A stretch of 22,205 nucleotides of DNA, taken from assembly GCA_964481075.1 (NCBI GenBank), contig CAYZSD010000047.1, positions 1 to 22,205 on the forward strand, given 5' to 3'. Shown here piece by piece: positions 1 through 7,038 of the stretch. This DNA is from MWFE01 sp964481075 (GTDB lineage Bacteria > Bacteroidota > Bacteroidia > Bacteroidales > Tenuifilaceae). The position numbers and the translations under genes were made by a program. The notes under the pieces were generated by a model. It worked only from the letters and a program-made list of their open reading frames with translations. It was not told the origin of the DNA and did not search any database. Position 1 is the stretch's first letter. Each line of letters starts with the position of its first letter.

Positions 1-258
1 TTTTCCGTGACCTCACGCTTTGGTGAACCATACGACTTTATGTATTTTGTTGATATATAGCATTTTTCAAAGGGGCAAAACAGGGGGTATTCAACGGCTT
101 TCCTGATAATTTGTATTTTATCAAATGAGTATCTTAATAAAGTAGCTGATAATCCTGACTATGTAGAACAAATGAAAACTAACAAAACAGTAAATGACGA
201 TGAATTTTACTTAACGGAACTAAAGACTGACAGAATATCAGACCAAATAGATAGTTGA
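1..258 (+). pseudogene. Possible worn 3' end of an upstream gene, interrupted by a stop
   Basis: Reading frame 1 enters from the left edge and runs 19 codons to a TAG at 58-60. The same frame then stays open for another 65 codons to a TGA at 256-258. The part after about 120 (NEYLNKVADNPDYVEQ and onward) has a balanced, protein-like composition. A second open stretch in frame 3 (54-128, ending FNGFPDNLYFIK) overlaps it. This could be one gene broken by a stop or frameshift, or a short gene tail ending at 60 followed by non-coding sequence. I recognise no family. From 259 to 355 I see nothing but AT-rich leader sequence before purK. Confidence 0.25.
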
Positions 259-355
259 TATTTTTTTATGTACTACTTGTTTGCAATGTATTTTACAATG
301 CCTGTGGACACAGAAATATTTTAGGAAAAACTATTGATAATTAAACTTAAAGAGT

Positions 356-1516
356 ATGGAAAGATTAGTAACATCAAATCTTAAACTTGGGATTATAGCC
401 GGAGGGCAACTTGGGAAGATGCTTATTCAAGAGGCAAGCAAGTGGGACATAATAACCTATGTTTTGGATAGTGAAGAGAATTGCCCTGCGGGCAAGATTG
501 CTTCGCATTATGTTAAGGGTAGCAATGTGGATTTTGAATCGGTCTATCGGTTCGGGAAACTTGTGGACGTTCTAACCTTCGAAATTGAGAATGTGAATAT
601 TGACGCCCTGAAGAAGCTAAAATCGGAAGGGCTTAGGATTGTGCCCGACCCTGTGATACTAGAACTTATTCAGGATAAAGGTTTACAGAAAGAGTTCTAT
701 ACAAAGCATGGGATACCCACCTCTCCATTCAAAATCTACGAATCGGAATCCGCAATTTTACAAGGCATTGAAAAGGGTGAAATTACTTTTCCCTTTGTAC
801 AAAAGGTAAGGAAAGGCGGCTACGATGGGCGTGGTGTGGCAGTTTTTAACAGCAAGAACGACCTACCGAAGTTGCTCTCAGGACCTTCTGTTGTTGAAGA
901 GAGGGTTGATATTGCAAAAGAAATAGCTGCAATAGTAGCACGAAACAACAAGGGCGAAATAAAGTGCTTCCCAATAGTGGAGATGCTATTCGACCCCATT
1001 GCAAACCTAGTGGATAAGCTAATATGCCCTTCATCAATAACGGTTGAGCAATCGGAAAAAGCGGATAACATAGCCAGCGAAATTATTGAGCTGCTCAATA
1101 TGGAAGGGCTGCTGGCCGTGGAGTTCTTCATCGATACTAAAGGAGACGTAATTGTTAATGAGATTGCTCCTCGACCACACAACAGCGGTCACCATACAAT
1201 TGAAAGCATCATAACTTCGCAGTTTGAGCAGCATCTGCGAGCAATACTAGGGCTTCCATTAGGAAGTACAAAGCTTAAGCTTCCGTCGGTGATGCTTAAC
1301 ATTCTTGGTGCCGAAGGGCACGATGGTCCAGTTATTTACGAAGGATTAACCGAAAGCATGGCCATTGATGGTGTAAAGATTCATTTATACGGTAAAAGCA
1401 TAACCAAACCCTACCGAAAAATGGGGCACGTTACCGTGATGTCATCATCGCTGGAGTGTGCGCTTATGAAAGCCGAAAAGGTAAAACAGCTAATTAAAGT
1501 AAAATCGCGCAATTAA
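356..1516 (+). CDS. purK: N5-carboxyaminoimidazole ribonucleotide synthase (PurK)
   Basis: PurK is the ATP-grasp enzyme that carboxylates AIR with bicarbonate and ATP to give N5-CAIR in de novo purine synthesis, in the cytosol. The 386-residue protein has the expected N-terminal nucleotide-binding turn GIIAGGQLGKM (residues 12-22). The ATP-grasp signature GYDGRGV follows, then the C-terminal metal/ATP segment with NEIAPRPHNSGHHT. Its length is normal for the family. The start is the ATG at 356. There is no clear Shine-Dalgarno sequence, which is usual in Bacteroidota. Its partner purE lies downstream on the same strand but is separated from it by two envelope-protein genes, so the purK-purE pair is split. 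No key residue appears to be missing. Confidence 0.96.
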   Translation: MERLVTSNLKLGIIAGGQLGKMLIQEASKWDIITYVLDSEENCPAGKIASHYVKGSNVDFESVYRFGKLVDVLTFEIENVNIDALKKLKSEGLRIVPDPVILELIQDKGLQKEFYTKHGIPTSPFKIYESESAILQGIEKGEITFPFVQKVRKGGYDGRGVAVFNSKNDLPKLLSGPSVVEERVDIAKEIAAIVARNNKGEIKCFPIVEMLFDPIANLVDKLICPSSITVEQSEKADNIASEIIELLNMEGLLAVEFFIDTKGDVIVNEIAPRPHNSGHHTIESIITSQFEQHLRAILGLPLGSTKLKLPSVMLNILGAEGHDGPVIYEGLTESMAIDGVKIHLYGKSITKPYRKMGHVTVMSSSLECALMKAEKVKQLIKVKSRN

Positions 1517-1531
1517 GTCAATAAAATTGAC
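1517..1531 (+). repeat. Small inverted repeat just after purK
   Basis: GTCAAT and ATTGAC form a perfect 6-bp inverted repeat around an AAA loop, beginning at the base after the purK stop codon. No T-tract follows, so a terminator role is weak. It could be a minor hairpin or chance. Confidence 0.3.
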
Positions 1532-1565
1532 CATGTAAGCTATCAGATTTTACGCAAAAATCGAA

Positions 1566-1573
1566 TATTTTTG
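1566..1573 (+). promoter_or_regulatory. Possible -7 promoter element before the 1612 gene
   Basis: TATTTTTG matches the Bacteroidota -7 consensus TAnnTTTG and lies 38 bases before the ATG at 1612. No good -33 TTG sits at the usual 19-21 base spacing, so the call rests on the -7 match alone. Confidence 0.3.
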
Positions 1574-1611
1574 CTGATTTGAGAAAAAGCAAATAACATA
1601 TAAACTTGAAT

Positions 1612-2202
1612 ATGGGCAGATTGACAATTTTTTATTCGCTAGTAATTAGCTTCACTTTTTGTTTATCATCAATTGGTTTTTCACAACCAAAGTACGAAAG
1701 AGAAATAAGAATAGCTAGAAAAAGAGTACCTGAGAAAGCTCTTCAGTTTATTGATTCTATGAATTTCAACTCTAGAGTAAGATGGTATCAAGAGATTGGA
1801 TATGACCAAATTACTTATGAAGCCAAAACACGTTATAGGAGGGAAAGATTTAGCATCGAATTTTGTGATATGGGAAAGTTACAGGATATTGAAATTGAAA
1901 TAAATCCGAAAAGAATTCCTACAACCGCTTATACTTCCATTAATGTACATTTACATGCTAAATACGGCAGTTTTAAATTTGAAAAAATTCAAATCCAATA
2001 TTCAGGTGATGAGCAGCAAGTTTTAGCCTTTTTTAAAAATAACAGAGAAAGCCCCGAAGGTTTAAAAATCCTGTATGAAATTGTTATTTCAACTAAGATT
2101 GACGGCAGTTTTAAATTTTTCGAGTACTTATTTTCCCATTCTGGAGATTACATCCAAAGTCGCCAGATAATCCAAAGGAGAACCGACAACATAGAATACT
2201 AG
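1612..2202 (+). CDS. Exported protein of unknown function, paired with a DUF2490 gene
   Basis: I do not recognise a named family. The protein (196 residues from the ATG at 1612) begins with a signal peptide: a basic start, a hydrophobic core of about 18 residues, and a probable cut after GFS. It is therefore predicted to be periplasmic or surface exposed. The mature part is charged, with alternating basic and hydrophobic residues (VRWYQEIGYDQITYEAKTRY), and suggests a small alpha/beta fold such as a PepSY-like domain; that is inference only. An in-frame TTG at 1606 would add two residues, but ATG is the simpler start. The next gene begins one base after its stop, so the two are almost surely co-translated and may work together in the envelope. 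Confidence 0.75.
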   Translation: MGRLTIFYSLVISFTFCLSSIGFSQPKYEREIRIARKRVPEKALQFIDSMNFNSRVRWYQEIGYDQITYEAKTRYRRERFSIEFCDMGKLQDIEIEINPKRIPTTAYTSINVHLHAKYGSFKFEKIQIQYSGDEQQVLAFFKNNRESPEGLKILYEIVISTKIDGSFKFFEYLFSHSGDYIQSRQIIQRRTDNIEY

Positions 2203-2203
2203 T

Positions 2204-2875
2204 ATGCGCAAACTTTTACTTGTCCCTTTTTTTTGCACAGTTTTCACACTAGTTAACGCTCAAAGCAATAGTCAGTTTGGAACTATGCCATCAGTTAACC
2301 TGAATAAAAGATTAGGAAAAGACTGGTCGGCAAACATGAAAGTTGAAACCAGACAATTCATGCTTTCGAACAAACCTTATATTGAGCACAAGCTTACCGA
2401 CATTTCTGCTATTGTTGCCAAAAGAGTAACCGCAAATGTTTCGGTGGGTGTTGGGTACTTAATGCGCATAGAGGGAAGCGACATTGAAAATAGAACCTTA
2501 CAGCAGATTAGCTTTGTGAAAAGGTATTCAACCTTCCGAATGTCACACAGGTTTATGTTTGATCAAACCTTTGCTAGAAATATAGATACTGAGCTGCGAT
2601 TACGATACAGGCTTTCGGCTGAAATTCCATTGGAAGGAAATAGTGTCGATGAGAAAGAGTTTTACCTAAAACTAAATAATGAGTACTTAAATTCCCTGCA
2701 AAAAGGCGATTATGACCTTGAAATCAGAGGTGCAGGCTATATTTGCTATTCAATATCAGCAAGAAACGACATAGAGTTTGGAATCGATTATAGAACAAAT
2801 TCTTTTCTTAACGGTTATCAAAGACAAAGGATATACCTAAGTATTAACTTTTTTCATTCGTTGGGAAAGTTATAA
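2204..2875 (+). CDS. DUF2490-type outer membrane beta-barrel protein
   Basis: This 223-residue protein starts with a signal peptide ending near VNA|QSN. It continues with amphipathic strands of alternating polar and hydrophobic residues and ends in an aromatic-rich last strand (RIYLSINFFHSL), the pattern of an outer membrane beta-barrel. The pattern of KDWSANMKVETRQF near the start, later YRLSAEIPL, and the barrel length match the DUF2490 family common in Bacteroidota, whose function is unknown. It lies one base downstream of the preceding exported protein, so a two-gene envelope unit is likely. No purine-related role is implied by its position between purK and purE. Confidence 0.75.
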   Translation: MRKLLLVPFFCTVFTLVNAQSNSQFGTMPSVNLNKRLGKDWSANMKVETRQFMLSNKPYIEHKLTDISAIVAKRVTANVSVGVGYLMRIEGSDIENRTLQQISFVKRYSTFRMSHRFMFDQTFARNIDTELRLRYRLSAEIPLEGNSVDEKEFYLKLNNEYLNSLQKGDYDLEIRGAGYICYSISARNDIEFGIDYRTNSFLNGYQRQRIYLSINFFHSLGKL

Positions 2876-2951
2876 TTGATGTTTTTTTTGCCACTTATTG
2901 ATATTGGCTATGAATTGTAAGAGAATACTTTAAGCATTATATAATGTAATT

Positions 2952-3446
2952 ATGAAAAATAAATTGGTAAGCATAGTTATGGGCTCCGACTCCGATTTGC
3001 CGGTTATGAAGCAGGCTGCTGAGATGTTGGAGAAATTTGGGGTTGGATACGAAATAGATATTGTTTCGGCGCATCGCACACCTGAAAAGCTATTCGATTT
3101 TGCGTCGAATGCCCATACCCGTGGAATTCTTGTAATAATTGCCGGAGCAGGTGGAGCCGCCCATTTGCCCGGGATGGTCGCTGCTATTTCGCCATTGCCT
3201 GTTATTGGTGTGCCTGTTAAGTCGAGCAATTCCATTGATGGATGGGATTCTGTTCTTTCCATTTTGCAGATGCCTGGCGGTGTTCCAGTTGCAACAGTTG
3301 CTTTGGATGGCGCAAAAAATGCTGGCATTCTTGCTGCACAAATTGTTTCTGCTGCCGATAGCTCGGTTAGGGATAGAATTATTGAATATAAGCAAGAACT
3401 AAAGCAGCAAGTGATTGCAAAATCTGACAAGTTGAAAAATCAGTAG
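2952..3446 (+). CDS. purE: N5-carboxyaminoimidazole ribonucleotide mutase, class I PurE
   Basis: PurE converts N5-CAIR, made by PurK, to CAIR in the purine pathway. The 164-residue sequence has the class I signatures in order: GSDSD at residues 11-15 (phosphate binding), SAHRTPE with the catalytic histidine H41, GGAAHLPGM with H71, and QMPGGVPVATV. The GGAAHLPG loop and the presence of purK nearby fit class I (mutase) rather than the class II AIR carboxylase. Start ATG 2952; length typical. A 76-base gap separates it from the DUF2490 gene, with no clear promoter, so it may be read from upstream. Confidence 0.96.
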   Translation: MKNKLVSIVMGSDSDLPVMKQAAEMLEKFGVGYEIDIVSAHRTPEKLFDFASNAHTRGILVIIAGAGGAAHLPGMVAAISPLPVIGVPVKSSNSIDGWDSVLSILQMPGGVPVATVALDGAKNAGILAAQIVSAADSSVRDRIIEYKQELKQQVIAKSDKLKNQ

Positions 3447-3485
3447 TAAAGGATTTGACTTTCAGCATCTCATTTCATCAATAAA

Positions 3486-4436
3486 ATGAACATAATTTCC
3501 AACATAGCTCTAGCAGCTAAATTTATTCAGGAAGGTAAACTAGTAGCATTCCCCACCGAAACGGTTTATGGCTTAGGGGCAAACGCCCTAAACCCATTGG
3601 CTGTGGCAAAAATATTCGAAGCAAAAGAGCGCCCTTCCTTCGACCCGCTAATTATACACATTGCCAACCTTCAACAGCTCGAAAAACTTGTACAAAAACC
3701 CGACGAAAGGGTTTACAAACTAGCGGAAAAATTTTGGCCAGGGCCATTAACCATGGTATTGCCAAAAAGCAAACTAGTTCCCGACATTGTTACCTCAGGA
3801 CTACCAACAGTGGGCATCCGAATGCCAAGCAACGAGATTGCTTTGGAATTGATTAGCACTTCCGGTTGTTCAATTGCAGCACCAAGCGCAAACAAGTTTG
3901 GGCGAATTAGCCCCACCACTGCAGCGCATGTAATGAAGCAACTTCCAAACATCGACTTCATCCTCGATGGGGGAAAAACTTCCGTTGGAATAGAATCCAC
4001 CATAATCAGGCTAACAGATATTGGCTTTCAAATACTTCGCAATGGAATAATCACCCAAGAGGAGTTGGAAACGGTTGTACCTTTCGACGCCAATACACCC
4101 ATTGAAAAGCTTTCAGCCCCTGGTATGCTAAAATCGCACTACAGCCCAAGGAAAAGATTGCTAATTGCCGATAGTGCTTTACTGAAAATTGACAAATCCA
4201 AAGCAGGGCTAATGTCTTTTTCAGGAGAATTGGAAAACGGTTTTTCTAAGATAATTAGAGTTTCGGAACAAAGGGATCTAAAGGAATATGCAGTGAATAT
4301 GTTCGAGGCCATGCACTCCTTTGAAGACGACTCCGAAGTTGAAACTATTATAGCCGAACCCGTTAGCGAAGTTGGGATTGGAATCGCCATTATGGATAGG
4401 CTAAGAAAAGCAGCATATCAATACCTAAACACCTAA
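3486..4436 (+). CDS. sua5: L-threonylcarbamoyladenylate synthase, Sua5 type
   Basis: The enzyme makes threonylcarbamoyl-AMP from threonine, bicarbonate and ATP, the first step of the t6A37 modification of ANN-decoding tRNAs. At 316 residues it is the long Sua5/YwlC form, not the short TsaC form. The YrdC domain fills roughly residues 8-200 and contains FPTETVYGLG (22-31), the K-x-R motif KER (47-49) and PSAN (133-136). The linker APGMLKSHYSP (211-221) is characteristic of Sua5 and leads into the C-terminal Sua5 domain. Start ATG 3486, 39 bases after purE. It is probably in the same transcription unit as purE, though there is no functional link. Confidence 0.93.
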   Translation: MNIISNIALAAKFIQEGKLVAFPTETVYGLGANALNPLAVAKIFEAKERPSFDPLIIHIANLQQLEKLVQKPDERVYKLAEKFWPGPLTMVLPKSKLVPDIVTSGLPTVGIRMPSNEIALELISTSGCSIAAPSANKFGRISPTTAAHVMKQLPNIDFILDGGKTSVGIESTIIRLTDIGFQILRNGIITQEELETVVPFDANTPIEKLSAPGMLKSHYSPRKRLLIADSALLKIDKSKAGLMSFSGELENGFSKIIRVSEQRDLKEYAVNMFEAMHSFEDDSEVETIIAEPVSEVGIGIAIMDRLRKAAYQYLNT

Positions 4437-4441
4437 AATGT

Positions 4442-4463
4442 AAAAATTCCTGAAAATTTTTTT
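4442..4463 (+). terminator. Weak terminator-like hairpin after sua5
   Basis: AAAAATT and AATTTTT (7 bp) flank the loop CCTGAA and run into a short T-tract, starting six bases after the sua5 stop. The stem is entirely A-T, so stability is low. Confidence 0.3.
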
Positions 4464-4616
4464 CCAATGTTTGAAATTGGTAACGTGATAGACTTTCTGC
4501 TTAGCGAGACTAAAAGATTGCGACTAAGAAGTTAGAAAATTACCATAGCACCATTATACTACAAAGTTGAGGATAGCTTACTTTATTTGATTAAAGAAAA
4601 CGCTTGAATTTCTTTT

Positions 4617-4639
4617 ATAGAGATATAATAAATCTCTGT
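4617..4639. repeat. Inverted repeat upstream of the MFS transporter
   Basis: AGAGAT (4619-4624) and ATCTCT (4632-4637) are perfect complements around a 7-base loop. A T-G wobble and an A-T pair extend the stem to 4617-4639, and after one mismatch a further three A-T pairs are possible. It lies about 60 bases upstream of the -33 element of the MFS promoter. No T-tract follows. It could be a regulator binding site or chance. Confidence 0.35.
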
Positions 4640-4697
4640 TAAAGTTGAACAAATAACGAAGATCTTAAATAAATCACATCATCTTTTATTCTTTGTA

Positions 4698-4727
4698 TTG
4701 GAAGTTATCTTGCTCAGTTTATCTTTG
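4698..4727 (+). promoter_or_regulatory. Bacteroidota-type promoter for the MFS transporter
   Basis: A -33 TTG (4698-4700) is followed after 19 bases by TATCTTTG (4720-4727), an exact TAnnTTTG -7 element at normal spacing. Transcription would start near 4733-4735, giving a leader of about 30 bases before the ATG at 4766. Confidence 0.7.
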
Positions 4728-4765
4728 CCACTTTTGTTAAAGGGAAAAAAGAAGAAAAAGTGGTA

Positions 4766-5998
4766 ATGAAAAGAAAGCCTTATTTTATTTCAAGATGGAG
4801 CATTCCTATAGCAGGTTTTTTGTTCACATTAATGGTGGGAACAGCTTACGCTTGGAGCGCTTTTATTAATCCAATGATGGTACGCTTTGGGTGGAGCAAA
4901 ACCGAAGCAAATATCCCCTTTCTGGTATTCATCTTTTTATCAGCAGTTATGACCATTCCTGCTGGAAGATTACAGGACAAAATGGGCCCTCGTAAAACTG
5001 GGATTTTGGCTGCTGTCCTTTTTATTATTGCCTATACCTTGGCTTCTTTTGTGGGGAAATATCCTTACACTTGGTATTTAGTTCTAACCTACGGCTTAAT
5101 TGGTGGAACGGCCGGTGGAATTGGTTATGCGTGCGCTATTCCCCCTGCCAGAAAATGGCTTCCCGATTTTCCAGGCTTTGCTATGGCCATATCGGTAACT
5201 GGAATGGGCTTGTCGGCTGTAATATGGGCACCCTTAAAGGCCAAAATTCTTATTCCTGAGTATGGCATTGAGCAAACCTTCTTAATTATTGCTGCAATAA
5301 CCTTTACAGGCTCGTTAATTGCATCGTGGCTTACGAGAAACCCACCTGTTGGATGGAAACCCAAAAATTGGAGCCCCGACACCTGTACAAAACATTCGAC
5401 TCGAATTATTGCTGAGTCAACCTCCAAGGAAATGCTTCGTAATCCAAAATTCAGGTATATATGGTCAATTTTTACCCTAATACTTTTCGGGGGTTTTGTG
5501 TGCCTTACATTAATTGTTCCCTATGGAATTGAGATTGTAAAACTTAAACCCGTAAATGCAGCTTTTGCTTTGTCGATTTTTGCTTTTTTCAATGGGTTTG
5601 GACGGCCATTGGCAGGTTTTCTGGGTGACAAGTTTGGTGCACTGCAGGTTCTAATTGTAACTTATACAATTCAAACCACAACTTTATTTTTATTTCCATA
5701 TCTCGCTACTAATCAGGTTGTATTATACGTTTTTTCGGGTTTATTGGGTTGGGGGTTTGCAGCCTCAATGGCACTGTTTCCAAGTATTACAGCTACTAAC
5801 TTTGGAACCAAGAATCTTGGGATGAACTACGGAATAGTTTACACTGCCTTTGGAACAGGGGCTATCGCTTCCATTCTAGGCTCATGGTTATTCGACAATA
5901 CAGGTAGCTATACACCTGCCTTTCTGCTAGGTGGCACCCTAGCTGCTGTTGGACTTACTTTGGGCATTGTGCTTAAAAGAAAGTATGGGGTTAGGTAG
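4766..5998 (+). CDS. MFS transporter, OFA (oxalate/formate antiporter) family
   Basis: An integral inner-membrane carrier with about 12 membrane helices in 410 residues. The first half has the MFS motif A between helices 2 and 3, GRLQDKMGPRKTG. A partial copy, GFLGDKFG, lies at the matching place in the second half. The opening (RWSIPIAGFLFTLMVGTAYAWSAF, read in two parts) and the LTRNPPVGWKP segment in the central loop are typical of the OFA family, which moves small organic anions. Oxalate or formate as the actual substrate is not shown; many members carry other monocarboxylates. I take the ATG at 4766 as the start rather than an in-frame GTG at 4760. It has its own promoter and no obvious metabolic partner beside it. 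Confidence 0.88.
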   Translation: MKRKPYFISRWSIPIAGFLFTLMVGTAYAWSAFINPMMVRFGWSKTEANIPFLVFIFLSAVMTIPAGRLQDKMGPRKTGILAAVLFIIAYTLASFVGKYPYTWYLVLTYGLIGGTAGGIGYACAIPPARKWLPDFPGFAMAISVTGMGLSAVIWAPLKAKILIPEYGIEQTFLIIAAITFTGSLIASWLTRNPPVGWKPKNWSPDTCTKHSTRIIAESTSKEMLRNPKFRYIWSIFTLILFGGFVCLTLIVPYGIEIVKLKPVNAAFALSIFAFFNGFGRPLAGFLGDKFGALQVLIVTYTIQTTTLFLFPYLATNQVVLYVFSGLLGWGFAASMALFPSITATNFGTKNLGMNYGIVYTAFGTGAIASILGSWLFDNTGSYTPAFLLGGTLAAVGLTLGIVLKRKYGVR

Positions 5999-6214
5999 TT
6001 CATTCTTTTTTTGTTTAAGAAATACAAATATGACTAAAATATTCAGGATTTAACCCTGACAGTATTAAGCATTTAATTATAAAATCGCAAGAAGGGAAAG
6101 GAAATACCAGTCTTGCCTTCCAGATAGAGGTTTTAAGATTGTTAGAAAAAAGTTTATTAAACAGTGAAAGCCTTTGGGTTCTCTTATAATTTCTATGAGT
6201 CTGATGCAGAATGT

Positions 6215-6991
6215 TTAGGATTTGCCCTCAATTTCTTTTGTTAAGTCATTCAGCAAACGAACCATTGGCGCACCATCAATCACATCGTGGTCAATAAGGA
6301 TGGTCATATTAAGCATTTCCCTAACTTTTATCTCATTATCAACAACTACGGGTTTCCTGATTATCGACCCTACACCAAAGGAAATGGGGTGAACGGTTTT
6401 ATGGATAAACCATCCGTTGATCCTTCCTGCGGAACCAAGGGAAGTGATTGATACATTTCCCATTTTCCGAAAAGCCAACTTTGGGTAGTTAAGCATAATT
6501 CGCCAAATCATCCTTCGAAGAATGCCTGGTAGAAAGTAATAAAAAATCTCCCAGCGTTTTGATTCCTTTGCTAAAACCATCTCTCCTTTTGTGAATTTTA
6601 GCGATTTTGCTCTTTCAATTTCTACACTAATCTCTTCAAGATTTCTTTCGTTTACCTTTTCAACTACAAGGGGTATTGGAACTTTTTTACCCTCAAACTC
6701 TTTCTCAATTACTATCGTTATGTTAATGGTGTCGAAAACAATAAGTTTCTTCTTGTTGTAAAGGTAAGAACAGGCCTCGGGATGCATCTTTAGTGTGCTA
6801 GCAATGGCTTTAATCAGCCAAGCATTGAATGAGATCTGTATCCCATTCCTTCTCATTTCCGTTAACTTTTTGCGGCTTTCTGTAACATCAAACTCAAGCA
6901 GTGCCACTATATGATGCTTTTCCAAGCTGATTGACATAACGTCAAAGGTGGCAATGCGGGATTGGGGAATTTCGAGAAAAGAGAAGGGCAT
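6215..6991 (-). CDS. Stand-alone 2-oxoacid dehydrogenase E2-type acyltransferase domain protein
   Basis: The protein (258 residues from the ATG at 6991) corresponds to the catalytic, chloramphenicol-acetyltransferase-like domain of E2 subunits. It has no lipoyl domain and no E1/E3-binding domain. The hallmark active-site motif DHDVIDGAPM is present, with His at about 235 and Asp at about 239, so it is probably active as an acyltransferase. The segment ISFNAWLIKAIASTLKMHPE and GNVSITSLG also fit the family. A 40-residue hydrophobic and basic stretch (EIFYYFLPGILRRMIWRIML and on) sits in the middle and could touch a membrane. A TTG 39 bases upstream would lengthen it, but ATG is preferred. It follows dxs by 47 bases on the same strand and is likely co-transcribed. 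The acyl donor and acceptor are unknown. Confidence 0.8.
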   Translation of the reverse strand: MPFSFLEIPQSRIATFDVMSISLEKHHIVALLEFDVTESRKKLTEMRRNGIQISFNAWLIKAIASTLKMHPEACSYLYNKKKLIVFDTINITIVIEKEFEGKKVPIPLVVEKVNERNLEEISVEIERAKSLKFTKGEMVLAKESKRWEIFYYFLPGILRRMIWRIMLNYPKLAFRKMGNVSITSLGSAGRINGWFIHKTVHPISFGVGSIIRKPVVVDNEIKVREMLNMTILIDHDVIDGAPMVRLLNDLTKEIEGKS

Positions 6992-7038
6992 GGCTATAAA
7001 ATTTGATTTTTCAAATCCCAAGAAAATCAATTAAAAAC

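Larger units (their letters stand above)
4437..4765. other. 329-base intergenic region between sua5 and the MFS gene
   Basis: No gene is seen in either strand. It holds an AT-only hairpin directly after the sua5 stop, an inverted repeat near 4617-4639, and a good promoter at 4698-4727, described separately. Confidence 0.6.

Noticed and set aside
820..1182. Open frame of 120 codons on the minus strand inside purK
   Set aside because: It lies wholly antisense to a gene with clear family motifs and has a low-complexity, serine-rich translation typical of a shadow frame.
2930..3430. 166-codon minus-strand frame opposite purE
   Set aside because: It mirrors purE codon by codon and shows no motif; purE is certain.
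3713..4003. Minus-strand frame inside sua5
   Set aside because: Antisense shadow of a well-supported gene, with no start context or family features.
6044..6059. Short inverted repeat TCAGG/CCTGA between the MFS and acyltransferase genes
   Set aside because: Only 5 bp with a 7-base loop and no T-tract; expected by chance in a 220-base AT-rich gap.
6070..6200. Gap between convergent genes examined for a small RNA or gene
   Set aside because: No open frame with coding character, no promoter and no strong hairpin was found.
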